Translations under genes and position numbers: made by a program
NCBI RefSeq assembly: GCF_001421015.2
Contig: NZ_CP013023.1
Location: 3,155,501-3,219,500 of the forward strand
DNA length: 64,000 bases
From: Paenibacillus bovis
GTDB taxonomy: Bacteria > Bacillota > Bacilli > Paenibacillales > Paenibacillaceae
Reading direction: 5' to 3'
Notes under the pieces: generated by a model
The model's input: only the letters and a program-made list of their open reading frames with translations
The model's database searches: none
Told to the model about the DNA's origin: nothing
Part shown: piece after piece, positions 57,235-64,000 of the stretch
Layout of the letters: each line of letters starts with the position of its first letter
Position numbering within the stretch: position 1 is the stretch's first letter

Positions 57235-58881
57235 TTGACCAAATCCGTTAATCGACATTTTGTTCCGGTTCGCAGCTATACTCATTTTAGCAATGATAAA
57301 AATATAAATAATCTCAATATAGATGATATGGACAGTTGTACAGCAGAGCAATTTGCCGAAATGCTGGATACACTGGAGCTTATGCCATATCGCAATACGA
57401 ACGCAGCCGTTGCAGCTGTGCAAAAAGCGCTTATTCTGGTTGAAGCACTGGATGATGAACAATTAAGTCAGCGTACCCGTTTGATCCAGTCGGATGTTAT
57501 GGCCCGGCAGGGTAAGGTAGCGGAAGCGGGACGCATTATGTTCCATATCCACCAATGGGCCGAAGAGCATGAACATGCGCATATTCTCGCGCGTAGCCAT
57601 CGCCTGATTGCTGGGTTCTATCGGCGGATTGGAGATAATGAGAGTGCTCTTCAGCATGCGATAGCCGGACTCCGTGAACTGCCGGATACCGCTCCGCCTT
57701 CTACGCGTGCCGATCATCTGATGATGCTGGCGCTCACGCTGGATGAAGTAGGAGCCTACGATGATTCGGAGCGCCGGTTCCAGGAAGTATTGATGCTGGC
57801 TACCCTGATGGATGATACGCAGCTGCTGATGTTCGCACTGAATAATATGGCATATACCCGCTATGAAATGGGACAGGCCGAAGAATCTTATCAGCTCGTC
57901 CACAAATTGCGCGAACTGGCCAAACGGAAAAATGTAGAACTGGGTGCTTCACAGCTGGATACAATTGCCCAGGTCGAAATTCTGCTGGGTCATCCTGCCC
58001 AGGCAGAACAGACACTGGAGCCGGTTATTAACAATCCACTCAGCCGCAAGCTTGGCGATCTGATGGTGCTACCGGAATGTCTGCTTACTGCTGCCGAAGC
58101 GCAGCGGCTGCAGGGCAAACTGGCGCAAGCACAATCCACACTGGATGAAGCAAGGCATCTGTGCCATGAGCATGGTCTTCCCGGATTAATGGTACGTGCC
58201 ATGCTCCAGCAATCCGAGCTGTACGCAGCAGCAGGAGACTATCGCAATGCTTACGAAGAGCACAAGCGCTACCATGAAGCAGGAGAGAAGCTTCGTTCGA
58301 CGGAAAGGGAAGCGCGGGCGCGCATTATGCAGATTACGTTTGATGCGGAGGAGGCACGCCGGGATAGCGAGCTGTTCCGTGAGCTGGCTCTGCGCGATCC
58401 GCTGACCGGGCTGCATAATCGCAGGTATATCGAGCCTTATATCGATGAGCTGCTGGAGGACTCTTTTGCTCAAGGAAGATCGGTAACGGCTATTTTGATA
58501 GATCTGGATCATTTCAAAACCATTAATGATACACTGTCTCATCAGGTAGGGGATACGGTGCTGGTGCATCTGGCGAAAATCCTGACATTGACCGTACCGC
58601 CTTCATCGGCGCTCGCCCGTATCGGTGGTGAGGAATTTCTGGCGATTCTGCCGGATACGGATGCTGCCCAGGGGATGAAGCAGGCCAATCGTCTACGTCA
58701 GGCTATTCATTCGGCAGATTGGAGTCCGATTACCGGGAGTCTGCCGGTGACAGCTAGCCTGGGCGTGAGTACGATGGCAGGTATCGCTATAGACCGGACA
58801 GAGCTGCTGGCGATCGCGGATCACCGTCTGTATGAAGCCAAGCATTCCGGCCGCAACCGTGTCGTGGGTGATTCCCTCTAA
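57235..58881 (+). CDS. TPR-repeat diguanylate cyclase
   Basis: 548 residues, no membrane helix. About eight TPR-type helical pairs run from residue 60 to 370 (for example [28 protein letters not shown] and [25 protein letters not shown]). A coiled-coil linker leads to a GGDEF domain with [20 protein letters not shown] and active-site GGEEF at 464-468. No RxxD inhibition site precedes it (PSSA instead). The layout resembles TPR/GGDEF proteins in which the helical repeats sense a partner or small molecule and control cyclase activity. TTG 57235 follows GGGGAGGGATTATC. Monocistronic; divergent from coaA. Confidence 0.92.
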   Translation: MTKSVNRHFVPVRSYTHFSNDKNINNLNIDDMDSCTAEQFAEMLDTLELMPYRNTNAAVAAVQKALILVEALDDEQLSQRTRLIQSDVMARQGKVAEAGRIMFHIHQWAEEHEHAHILARSHRLIAGFYRRIGDNESALQHAIAGLRELPDTAPPSTRADHLMMLALTLDEVGAYDDSERRFQEVLMLATLMDDTQLLMFALNNMAYTRYEMGQAEESYQLVHKLRELAKRKNVELGASQLDTIAQVEILLGHPAQAEQTLEPVINNPLSRKLGDLMVLPECLLTAAEAQRLQGKLAQAQSTLDEARHLCHEHGLPGLMVRAMLQQSELYAAAGDYRNAYEEHKRYHEAGEKLRSTEREARARIMQITFDAEEARRDSELFRELALRDPLTGLHNRRYIEPYIDELLEDSFAQGRSVTAILIDLDHFKTINDTLSHQVGDTVLVHLAKILTLTVPPSSALARIGGEEFLAILPDTDAAQGMKQANRLRQAIHSADWSPITGSLPVTASLGVSTMAGIAIDRTELLAIADHRLYEAKHSGRNRVVGDSL

Positions 58882-58966
58882 AGTAAGAGATTGGCTGGCA
58901 ATTTGGGCCCGAAAAGCGGATAATAGTATATTGAACCTCTACTATTTCCAAGAAGGAGGCATATCT

Positions 58967-60016
58967 ATGTCTGATCATTATTCATCATCTCAGGGGGCTG
59001 CTCCTGATCATATAACACTATCGGTGCTGGATCTGGCACCGATCAACGCGGGTGCGACTGCATCCGATGCGCTGCGCAACAGTCTGGATCTCGCCCAGCA
59101 TGCCGAGAAGTGGGGATACAATCGTTACTGGGTAGCCGAGCATCACAATATGCCGGGAATCGCCAGCTCTGCCACATCGGTCGTAATCGGCTATCTGGCA
59201 GGAGGAACTTCTACGATTCGCGTAGGCTCCGGCGGCATTATGCTGCCCAATCATGCGCCGCTCGTAATTGCCGAGCAATTTGGAACACTGGAATCCCTGT
59301 ATCCCGGACGAATTGATCTGGGCTTGGGACGTGCTCCAGGCAGCGATCGTCGCACGACACAGGCGCTGCGCCGTGATATTAACAGCGGAGAGGATTTCCC
59401 AGAATTGCTGGACGAGCTTACCCGGTTCTTTGATGCTTCTTCAACGTCATATCATGCACCGGTACGCGCCGTACCGGGAGAAGGATTATCGATCCCGATC
59501 TGGCTGTTGGGATCCAGTGATTTCAGTGCCCGTCTGGCTGCGCAAAAAGGCTTGCCGTTTGCGTTTGCAGGACATTTCTCGCCGGATTATACACAGCGTG
59601 CACTGCGTATCTATCGGGAGTATTTTACGCCGTCCGATGTGTTAAAAGAACCGTATGCCATGCTTGGCGTAAATGCAATTGCTGCAGATACAGATGAAGA
59701 AGCAGAATGGCTCAGCACCACGATGCAGCAGCAGTTCCTTAATATTATCCGTGGACGTACCGGCCAGATTCAGCCGCCTGCGGATATGAGGGGCAAATGG
59801 TCGGAATACGAGCAGGCCGCGGTCGAGAAGCAGCTGCGTTCCACGATCAAAGGTGGACCAGAGACGATCAAAAAAGGTCTGGAGCAGTATGTAGCAGACA
59901 CTGGAGTCAATGAGCTGATTATTACAAGTATGATCTACGATCATCAGGCTCGTCTGCGTTCGTATGAGATTATTAGTGAAGCAGCAGGAATCCGCAAATC
60001 GGTGCAGTCCCTTTAA
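58967..60016 (+). CDS. LLM class flavin-dependent oxidoreductase
   Basis: 349 residues of the luciferase-like monooxygenase fold (MsnO8 group). Visible blocks are [110 protein letters not shown], which form the flavin-binding half of the barrel. The substrate is unknown; relatives act on varied aldehydes, sulfonates or pollutants. ATG 58967 follows AAGAAGGAGGCATATCT. A terminator follows at 60117-60155. Confidence 0.92.
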   Translation: MSDHYSSSQGAAPDHITLSVLDLAPINAGATASDALRNSLDLAQHAEKWGYNRYWVAEHHNMPGIASSATSVVIGYLAGGTSTIRVGSGGIMLPNHAPLVIAEQFGTLESLYPGRIDLGLGRAPGSDRRTTQALRRDINSGEDFPELLDELTRFFDASSTSYHAPVRAVPGEGLSIPIWLLGSSDFSARLAAQKGLPFAFAGHFSPDYTQRALRIYREYFTPSDVLKEPYAMLGVNAIAADTDEEAEWLSTTMQQQFLNIIRGRTGQIQPPADMRGKWSEYEQAAVEKQLRSTIKGGPETIKKGLEQYVADTGVNELIITSMIYDHQARLRSYEIISEAAGIRKSVQSL

Positions 60017-60116
60017 TTAATACAAAGCAGGCTGCCGATCAATAAAAGTTTTGAGACAGCGGTATATCAATAACCAATCCAAACCATTAAAAATAGCATA
60101 TCAATGAATTACCAAA

Positions 60117-60155
60117 AACCGGCATTGCGCATTACAGGCAATGCCGGTTTTTTTT
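60117..60155 (+). terminator. Terminator after the LLM oxidoreductase
   Basis: AACCGGCATTGC pairs with GCAATGCCGGTT across an 8-base loop, followed by a T run. The rest of the 60156-60489 spacer shows no gene or clear element. Confidence 0.92.
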
Positions 60156-60489
60156 GGTCTGTATCTTCGAATCTCTGTCTTTCAGTCAGCATCTTCACGT
60201 CAGTATCTCAGACTCTATATCCTTGGTACCATCTTCTCGATATGACTTCTTCGGTACAATTTATCTATCCTTTACTCCAGTCTCAGACGAACAGCGGCGC
60301 GTTGAATATCTGTAAGACAGATTGATATAATAGGGGTTCATGTCGTATAGGTGCGGGTATAAGTCCCCATAACTGTCAAACTGTCAAATATTTTGCTACA
60401 CCTGCAAGTTGTATACAAATTCCCTCTCCAGCATCGTACAAAAAAAGACCGCTTCGATCAGGGTCCTCTTTGTGAAGGGAGTGTAGAGT

Positions 60490-61518
60490 GTGACCAAGAG
60501 GGACGCTTATTTTGATAACGTCAAATTCCTGCTGATTCTGCTGGTCGTGATCGGTCATCTGATTGAGCCGTTATATGATGATCCGTTGCTGCGACCGCTG
60601 TATTTATTCATTTATTCTTTTCATATTCCAATGTTTGTTCTGGTGTCCGGCTATTTTGCCAAAAATATCGGTACCGGTGATTATCTGAACAAGGTGATCA
60701 GCAGGCTGGTGATTCCGTATCTGGTATTTGAGACATTGTATTCCTTATTCGATTACTGGATCTATGATCGGCCAGAGTTGGTATTTTCCTATTTCACCCC
60801 GTATTGGTTGATGTGGTTTTTCTTTAGCATGATTTTGTGGAAAGTGGCAATGCCGTATATTATTCGCATCCGGTATGCACTGCCGATTGTAGTAGCTGTA
60901 GCTTTACTGGCCGGCTATGCCAATGATGCTCAATATTATGCCAGTGTCTCACGGACAATCGTCTTTTTCCCTTTTTTCCTGCTGGGTTACTATCTGGATA
61001 AGTCGATGATCAGCAGGCTGCATACCCGAGGGATGCGGATTGTATCAACGGCTGTACTGGGAGCAGCCTTTGTCATGATCGTTCTGTATTCGCAGCTGTA
61101 TCGCAAGGAATGGTTCTATGGCAGCTTCTCGTATGAAACGCTTGGACACAATGAGTGGAGTGCAGGTATATACCGCATCGGTGTGTATGCGCTCGCGGTA
61201 CTGATTGGCGGTGCTGTACTGAGTCTTGTGCCGCGACGCAGTATTCCATGGGTGTCGGGAATGGGTATGAATACACTGTATACGTATCTGCTGCATGGGT
61301 TTATTGTGATGGCACTGACCGCAGGCGGATTGTATGAAGTGCTGGATTCTGCCGCCAGCAAGCTGCTGCTGATTGTGATCGGGATAGCGATTACGGTGAT
61401 TCTGTCGCTGGGCAGTATTCGCACATGGCTGCGCTGGCTGATCGAACCGCGTGCGCGCCGGATTTTCAAGCGCCACCCTGGACGTTCCAGCCGGGAAGGG
61501 CAGACAGAACACGGGTAA
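60490..61518 (+). CDS. Acyltransferase 3 family membrane protein
   Basis: 342 residues with about ten membrane helices. The opening MTKRDAYFDNVKFLLILLVVIGHLIEPL carries the conserved R/D-x2-FD...K and GH motif of acyltransferase-3 proteins (O-acetylation of cell-surface sugars). FHIPMFVLVSGYFAKN and YTYLLHGFI are also family-typical. The C-terminus is cytosolic and basic. GTG 60490 follows AAGGGAGTGTAGAGT. It is likely to O-acetylate a surface glycan; the target is unknown. Confidence 0.9.
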   Translation: MTKRDAYFDNVKFLLILLVVIGHLIEPLYDDPLLRPLYLFIYSFHIPMFVLVSGYFAKNIGTGDYLNKVISRLVIPYLVFETLYSLFDYWIYDRPELVFSYFTPYWLMWFFFSMILWKVAMPYIIRIRYALPIVVAVALLAGYANDAQYYASVSRTIVFFPFFLLGYYLDKSMISRLHTRGMRIVSTAVLGAAFVMIVLYSQLYRKEWFYGSFSYETLGHNEWSAGIYRIGVYALAVLIGGAVLSLVPRRSIPWVSGMGMNTLYTYLLHGFIVMALTAGGLYEVLDSAASKLLLIVIGIAITVILSLGSIRTWLRWLIEPRARRIFKRHPGRSSREGQTEHG

Positions 61519-61726
61519 AATAGTATGGCAAGTATGATAGGCGTTCGTATGGATGTCTACTACAAGCTGCATACTGATTGATTACTGAGACATGGTTTTA
61601 CTGATCGCTGCATTCACTGATCTAAAAATTGAACAAGCAAATCTGTATTTGTTTCATTTAATTTGAATCCGGTAATACGTTATAATCAGAAAGGCAATCA
61701 TCATACACACAGGAGGAACAACAGTC

Positions 61727-62554
61727 ATGCAAAATTTGCAATCTACGGTTCAGTTATCGAATGGTGTTCAGATGCCATGGTTTGGACTGGGCGTCTACAA
61801 GGTGGAAAATGGTGATGAAGTCGTAAGCTCGGTCAAATGGGCGATTGAAGCGGGCTATCGCAGTATTGATACGGCGGCACTTTATCAGAATGAAGATGGA
61901 GTAGGCCAGGCGATCCGCGAATCCGGCGTACCGCGTGAAGAACTGTTTGTGACAACCAAAGTATGGAATTCGGATCAGGGTTATGAGAGCACGCTGCAGG
62001 CTTTTGAACAGAGTCTGACCAAGCTGGGTCTTGAATATGTAGACCTGTATCTGGTGCACTGGCCAGTCAAAGGCAAATATAAAGATACATGGAGAGCACT
62101 GGAGAAACTGCACGAGGACGGCAAGGTTCGTGCGATCGGCGTATCCAATTTCCAGATTCATCATCTGGAAGATCTGCTTGCTGATGCAAAAGTACGTCCT
62201 GTCGTGAATCAGGTGGAGCTGCATCCATTGCTGAGTCAGGTTGAACTGCGCAATTACTGCAAAGAGCAGGGGGTTCAGATCGAAGCATGGGCGCCTCTGG
62301 CTCAGGGAAGGCTGCTGGATAATGAAGTTCTGCAGAGCATTGGCGAAAAATATGGCAAATCGATCGCACAGGTGCTGCTGCGTTGGGATCTGCAAAGCGG
62401 TATCGTAACGATTCCCAAGTCCATTAAGCAGGAGCGGATTGTGCAAAATGCCGATATTTTTGATTTTGAATTATCTGCCGAAGATATGAAGCAAATCGAT
62501 GATCTGAATCAGAACCAGCGCTTCGGAGCTGATCCGGATAATTTTGATTTCTAA
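61727..62554 (+). CDS. Aldo/keto reductase (YvgN-like)
   Basis: 275 residues, NADPH-dependent (alpha/beta)8 barrel. The catalytic tetrad is visible: Asp in [11 protein letters not shown] with the Tyr, Lys in [11 protein letters not shown], and His in [26 protein letters not shown] and [22 protein letters not shown] are the C-terminal family blocks, with the NADPH-contact loop. It resembles the Bacillus glyoxal/methylglyoxal reductase YvgN. ATG 61727 follows AGGAGGAACAACAGTC. Convergent with a chemoreceptor gene, from which it is separated by a bidirectional terminator in repeated DNA. Confidence 0.93.
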   Translation: MQNLQSTVQLSNGVQMPWFGLGVYKVENGDEVVSSVKWAIEAGYRSIDTAALYQNEDGVGQAIRESGVPREELFVTTKVWNSDQGYESTLQAFEQSLTKLGLEYVDLYLVHWPVKGKYKDTWRALEKLHEDGKVRAIGVSNFQIHHLEDLLADAKVRPVVNQVELHPLLSQVELRNYCKEQGVQIEAWAPLAQGRLLDNEVLQSIGEKYGKSIAQVLLRWDLQSGIVTIPKSIKQERIVQNADIFDFELSAEDMKQIDDLNQNQRFGADPDNFDF

Positions 62555-62604
62555 ATCAGCTAATGATAGGGAGGATAAGCTACCTCTTGTCAGATATGCA
62601 ATCG

Positions 62605-62647
62605 CAAAAAAAGACCGTACACTCTGTGTGTAACGGTCTTTTTTTAT
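62605..62647. terminator. Bidirectional terminator between the aldo/keto reductase and the chemoreceptor
   Basis: AAAAAAAGACCGT pairs with ACGGTCTTTTTTT around an ACACTC/TGTGTGT loop region. A and T runs on both sides give a terminator in both directions. The 3' arm is repeated in the tandem duplication at 62625-62726. Confidence 0.9.
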
Positions 62648-62726
62648 GAAATTATCAAGCGTAACAAGCAGCATTTGTGTGTAACGGTCTTTTTTTATGA
62701 AATTATCAAGCTTAACAAGCAGCATT
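62625..62726. repeat. 51-bp tandem direct duplication
   Basis: 62625-62675 and 62676-62726 are identical except for one base (G at 62661, T at 62712). The unit begins with TGTGTGTAACGGTC and includes one arm of the terminator. Confidence 0.95.
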
Positions 62727-62742
62727 GAATAATGATATTTTT

Positions 62743-64000
62743 TTAAATTTTGAATTGATTGACTACGGTCTCCAGAGAAGTAGACATTTCTTTGAGTTGT
62801 TCGGTAGTTGCTGTCATCTGCATGAGAGAAGTAGTCTGTGCTTCTGTCATCGAAGAGACTTCCTCGGTAAAGGCAGCCGTTTCTTCGGTAATTCGCGTGA
62901 TCTCCTGCAGAGCCGAACCGACAGACTGGGTACCTTTGGACATTTGTTCAACCGAAGCGGCTACATCGGTAATCTGTGCATTTAGCGAGTCAATCTGGGC
63001 CACGATGGTACCAAAAGTATCACCGGCTTCGTTAAGGGAGGATACCCCTTCCTCCACATTGCTGGCACTGTCGGTCACCAGCTGTACAATACCCTGAATA
63101 CCCGTGGTCATTGAAGTGATAATAGTACTGATTTCTTTGGTGGAACGGGAAGATTGATCAGCCAGTTTACGAATCTCGTCAGCCACGACGCTGAATCCCA
63201 GACCATGTTCTCCAGCTCTCGCTGCTTCAATTGCAGCATTAAGTGCCAGCAGGTTGGTCTGATTGGATGTCTCGGAAATATAGCCTGTGATAGACAGAAT
63301 TTCACGTGAACGATCTGCCAATTCCCGTACACTGCTCTGAATTTCTTTGAAAGCATGTGCCATGCCTTCTACGCTGCTTACACTGCGATGGATTTTATCT
63401 TCACCGACAGAAGCGAGGTCTTTGGTCGTTTTGGCAAGACCGGCTACTTCATGGGTCGTACCGGCGACAACATCGAGACCGGCGATAGATTGCTCCATGA
63501 CAGCAGAGATATCTTCTGTACGAGACACCTGATTCTCGGCACCCTCGGATACTCGCTGAATCGATTGAGCAACTTCGGCGGCAGAGCGTGAATTTTCAAA
63601 AGCTCCTTTTTCCAGCTGAACGGATGCTTCAGCAAGCTGCAGAGTATTTGTTTTAATTTCACCGATAATCTGCTGAAGGCTGCTAAGAAGTGCATTGGTT
63701 GCTTCTCCCAGGTCTTTCATTTCATCATTGCTTTTTACTTCAATCCGGCGTGTCAGATCACCGCCAGAGGAAGCAATATCATCAATTGTCGCAGTAACAG
63801 CTTTGACGTTTTTGCTGATTCTGCGAGAGATGAATGTACCGATTATAATAGACAGCAGAGTAACAGCAGCGAGCAGGGAATAAAGCAGGATCTTCAGATT
63901 GATGTTACTGGAGTGAATACCTTCTACACGCTTGATCGTTAACTGTGTCTCTGTATCAAGGAATGTATTTAATTGTTGGCGGAAAGCATCCATATCAGTT
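62743..64000 (-). CDS. Methyl-accepting chemotaxis protein (partial, N-terminus outside window)
   Basis: 419 residues are visible and the frame is open to the window edge, so the true start lies outside. A helix ([23 protein letters not shown], about 33-55 of the visible part) is followed by HAMP and a signalling domain with [38 protein letters not shown], ending VVNQFKI. The tip sequence and HAMP differ from the two chemoreceptors at 7.5-11 kb, so it is not a recent copy of them. Confidence 0.93.
   Translation of the reverse strand, partial: TDMDAFRQQLNTFLDTETQLTIKRVEGIHSSNINLKILLYSLLAAVTLLSIIIGTFISRRISKNVKAVTATIDDIASSGGDLTRRIEVKSNDEMKDLGEATNALLSSLQQIIGEIKTNTLQLAEASVQLEKGAFENSRSAAEVAQSIQRVSEGAENQVSRTEDISAVMEQSIAGLDVVAGTTHEVAGLAKTTKDLASVGEDKIHRSVSSVEGMAHAFKEIQSSVRELADRSREILSITGYISETSNQTNLLALNAAIEAARAGEHGLGFSVVADEIRKLADQSSRSTKEISTIITSMTTGIQGIVQLVTDSASNVEEGVSSLNEAGDTFGTIVAQIDSLNAQITDVAASVEQMSKGTQSVGSALQEITRITEETAAFTEEVSSMTEAQTTSLMQMTATTEQLKEMSTSLETVVNQFKI

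Noticed and set aside
62471..62725. 84-codon reverse frame containing a 17-residue repeat
   Set aside because: The repeat only mirrors the 51-bp DNA duplication; the frame covers a terminator and has no start signal.

Overview
The window looks like chromosomal DNA of a low-to-mid-GC Firmicute of the Paenibacillaceae, most probably Paenibacillus or a close relative. The signs are strong AGGAGG ribosome binding sites, frequent TTG/GTG starts, bacillithiol genes (yojF-bshB2), a YteA-type protein, Spo0A-box-like sites, cre-like sites, YesN/YesM two-component genes and many secreted plant-polysaccharide enzymes. No rRNA, tRNA, CRISPR array, prophage or insertion sequence was seen. The assignment is by recognition of families, not by a search.

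Layout. 1-11 kb: the start of a sugar ABC permease gene (cut by the window edge), a CNNM/CorC membrane protein, a YteA-like protein, a zinc alcohol dehydrogenase, an M29 aminopeptidase, a kinase-like protein and two paralogous chemoreceptors. 11-17 kb: an aldehyde dehydrogenase behind a cluster of Spo0A-box-like sites, then two tandem M4 neutral proteases that share duplicated upstream DNA. 17-25 kb: class II fructose-1,6-bisphosphatase, a FhuF-like/phosphoesterase/CWC operon, a PL3 pectate lyase, a large GT39 membrane glycosyltransferase and a thioredoxin-reductase-like flavoprotein. 25-32 kb: a membrane diguanylate cyclase, a secreted GH12-like protein behind a long leader, a PAS-GGDEF-EAL protein and formate-tetrahydrofolate ligase.

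32-42 kb is the most coherent system: a YesN/YesM-type two-component pair, an ABC sugar importer (binding protein plus two permeases) and a GH127 beta-L-arabinofuranosidase, with a cre-like site in front of the importer. As written here, the binding protein is broken by a frameshift. The two permeases are fused into one frame by what looks like a second one-base loss. Both events fit loss of one A from a short A run.

42-64 kb: UspA proteins, a YolD-like protein, a MarR regulator with a large palindrome at its promoter, an ABC-2 type export permease, a rhamnogalacturonan acetylesterase with an unusual N-terminus, yojF-bshB2, an MBL hydrolase, a rhamnose mutarotase with an FAH-family hydrolase, an AI-2E family transporter, a 938-residue modular secreted protein, DUF423 and coaA separated by a 16.6-copy heptanucleotide repeat, a TPR-GGDEF protein, an LLM flavin oxidoreductase, an acyltransferase-3 protein, an aldo/keto reductase and the 3' part of a third chemoreceptor.

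Taken together, the pectate lyase, rhamnogalacturonan acetylesterase, GH127, rhamnose mutarotase, FAH hydrolase and GH12-like protein point to pectin and hemicellulose use under carbon catabolite control. Three chemoreceptors and three cyclic-di-GMP enzymes point to strong control of motility and surface behaviour.
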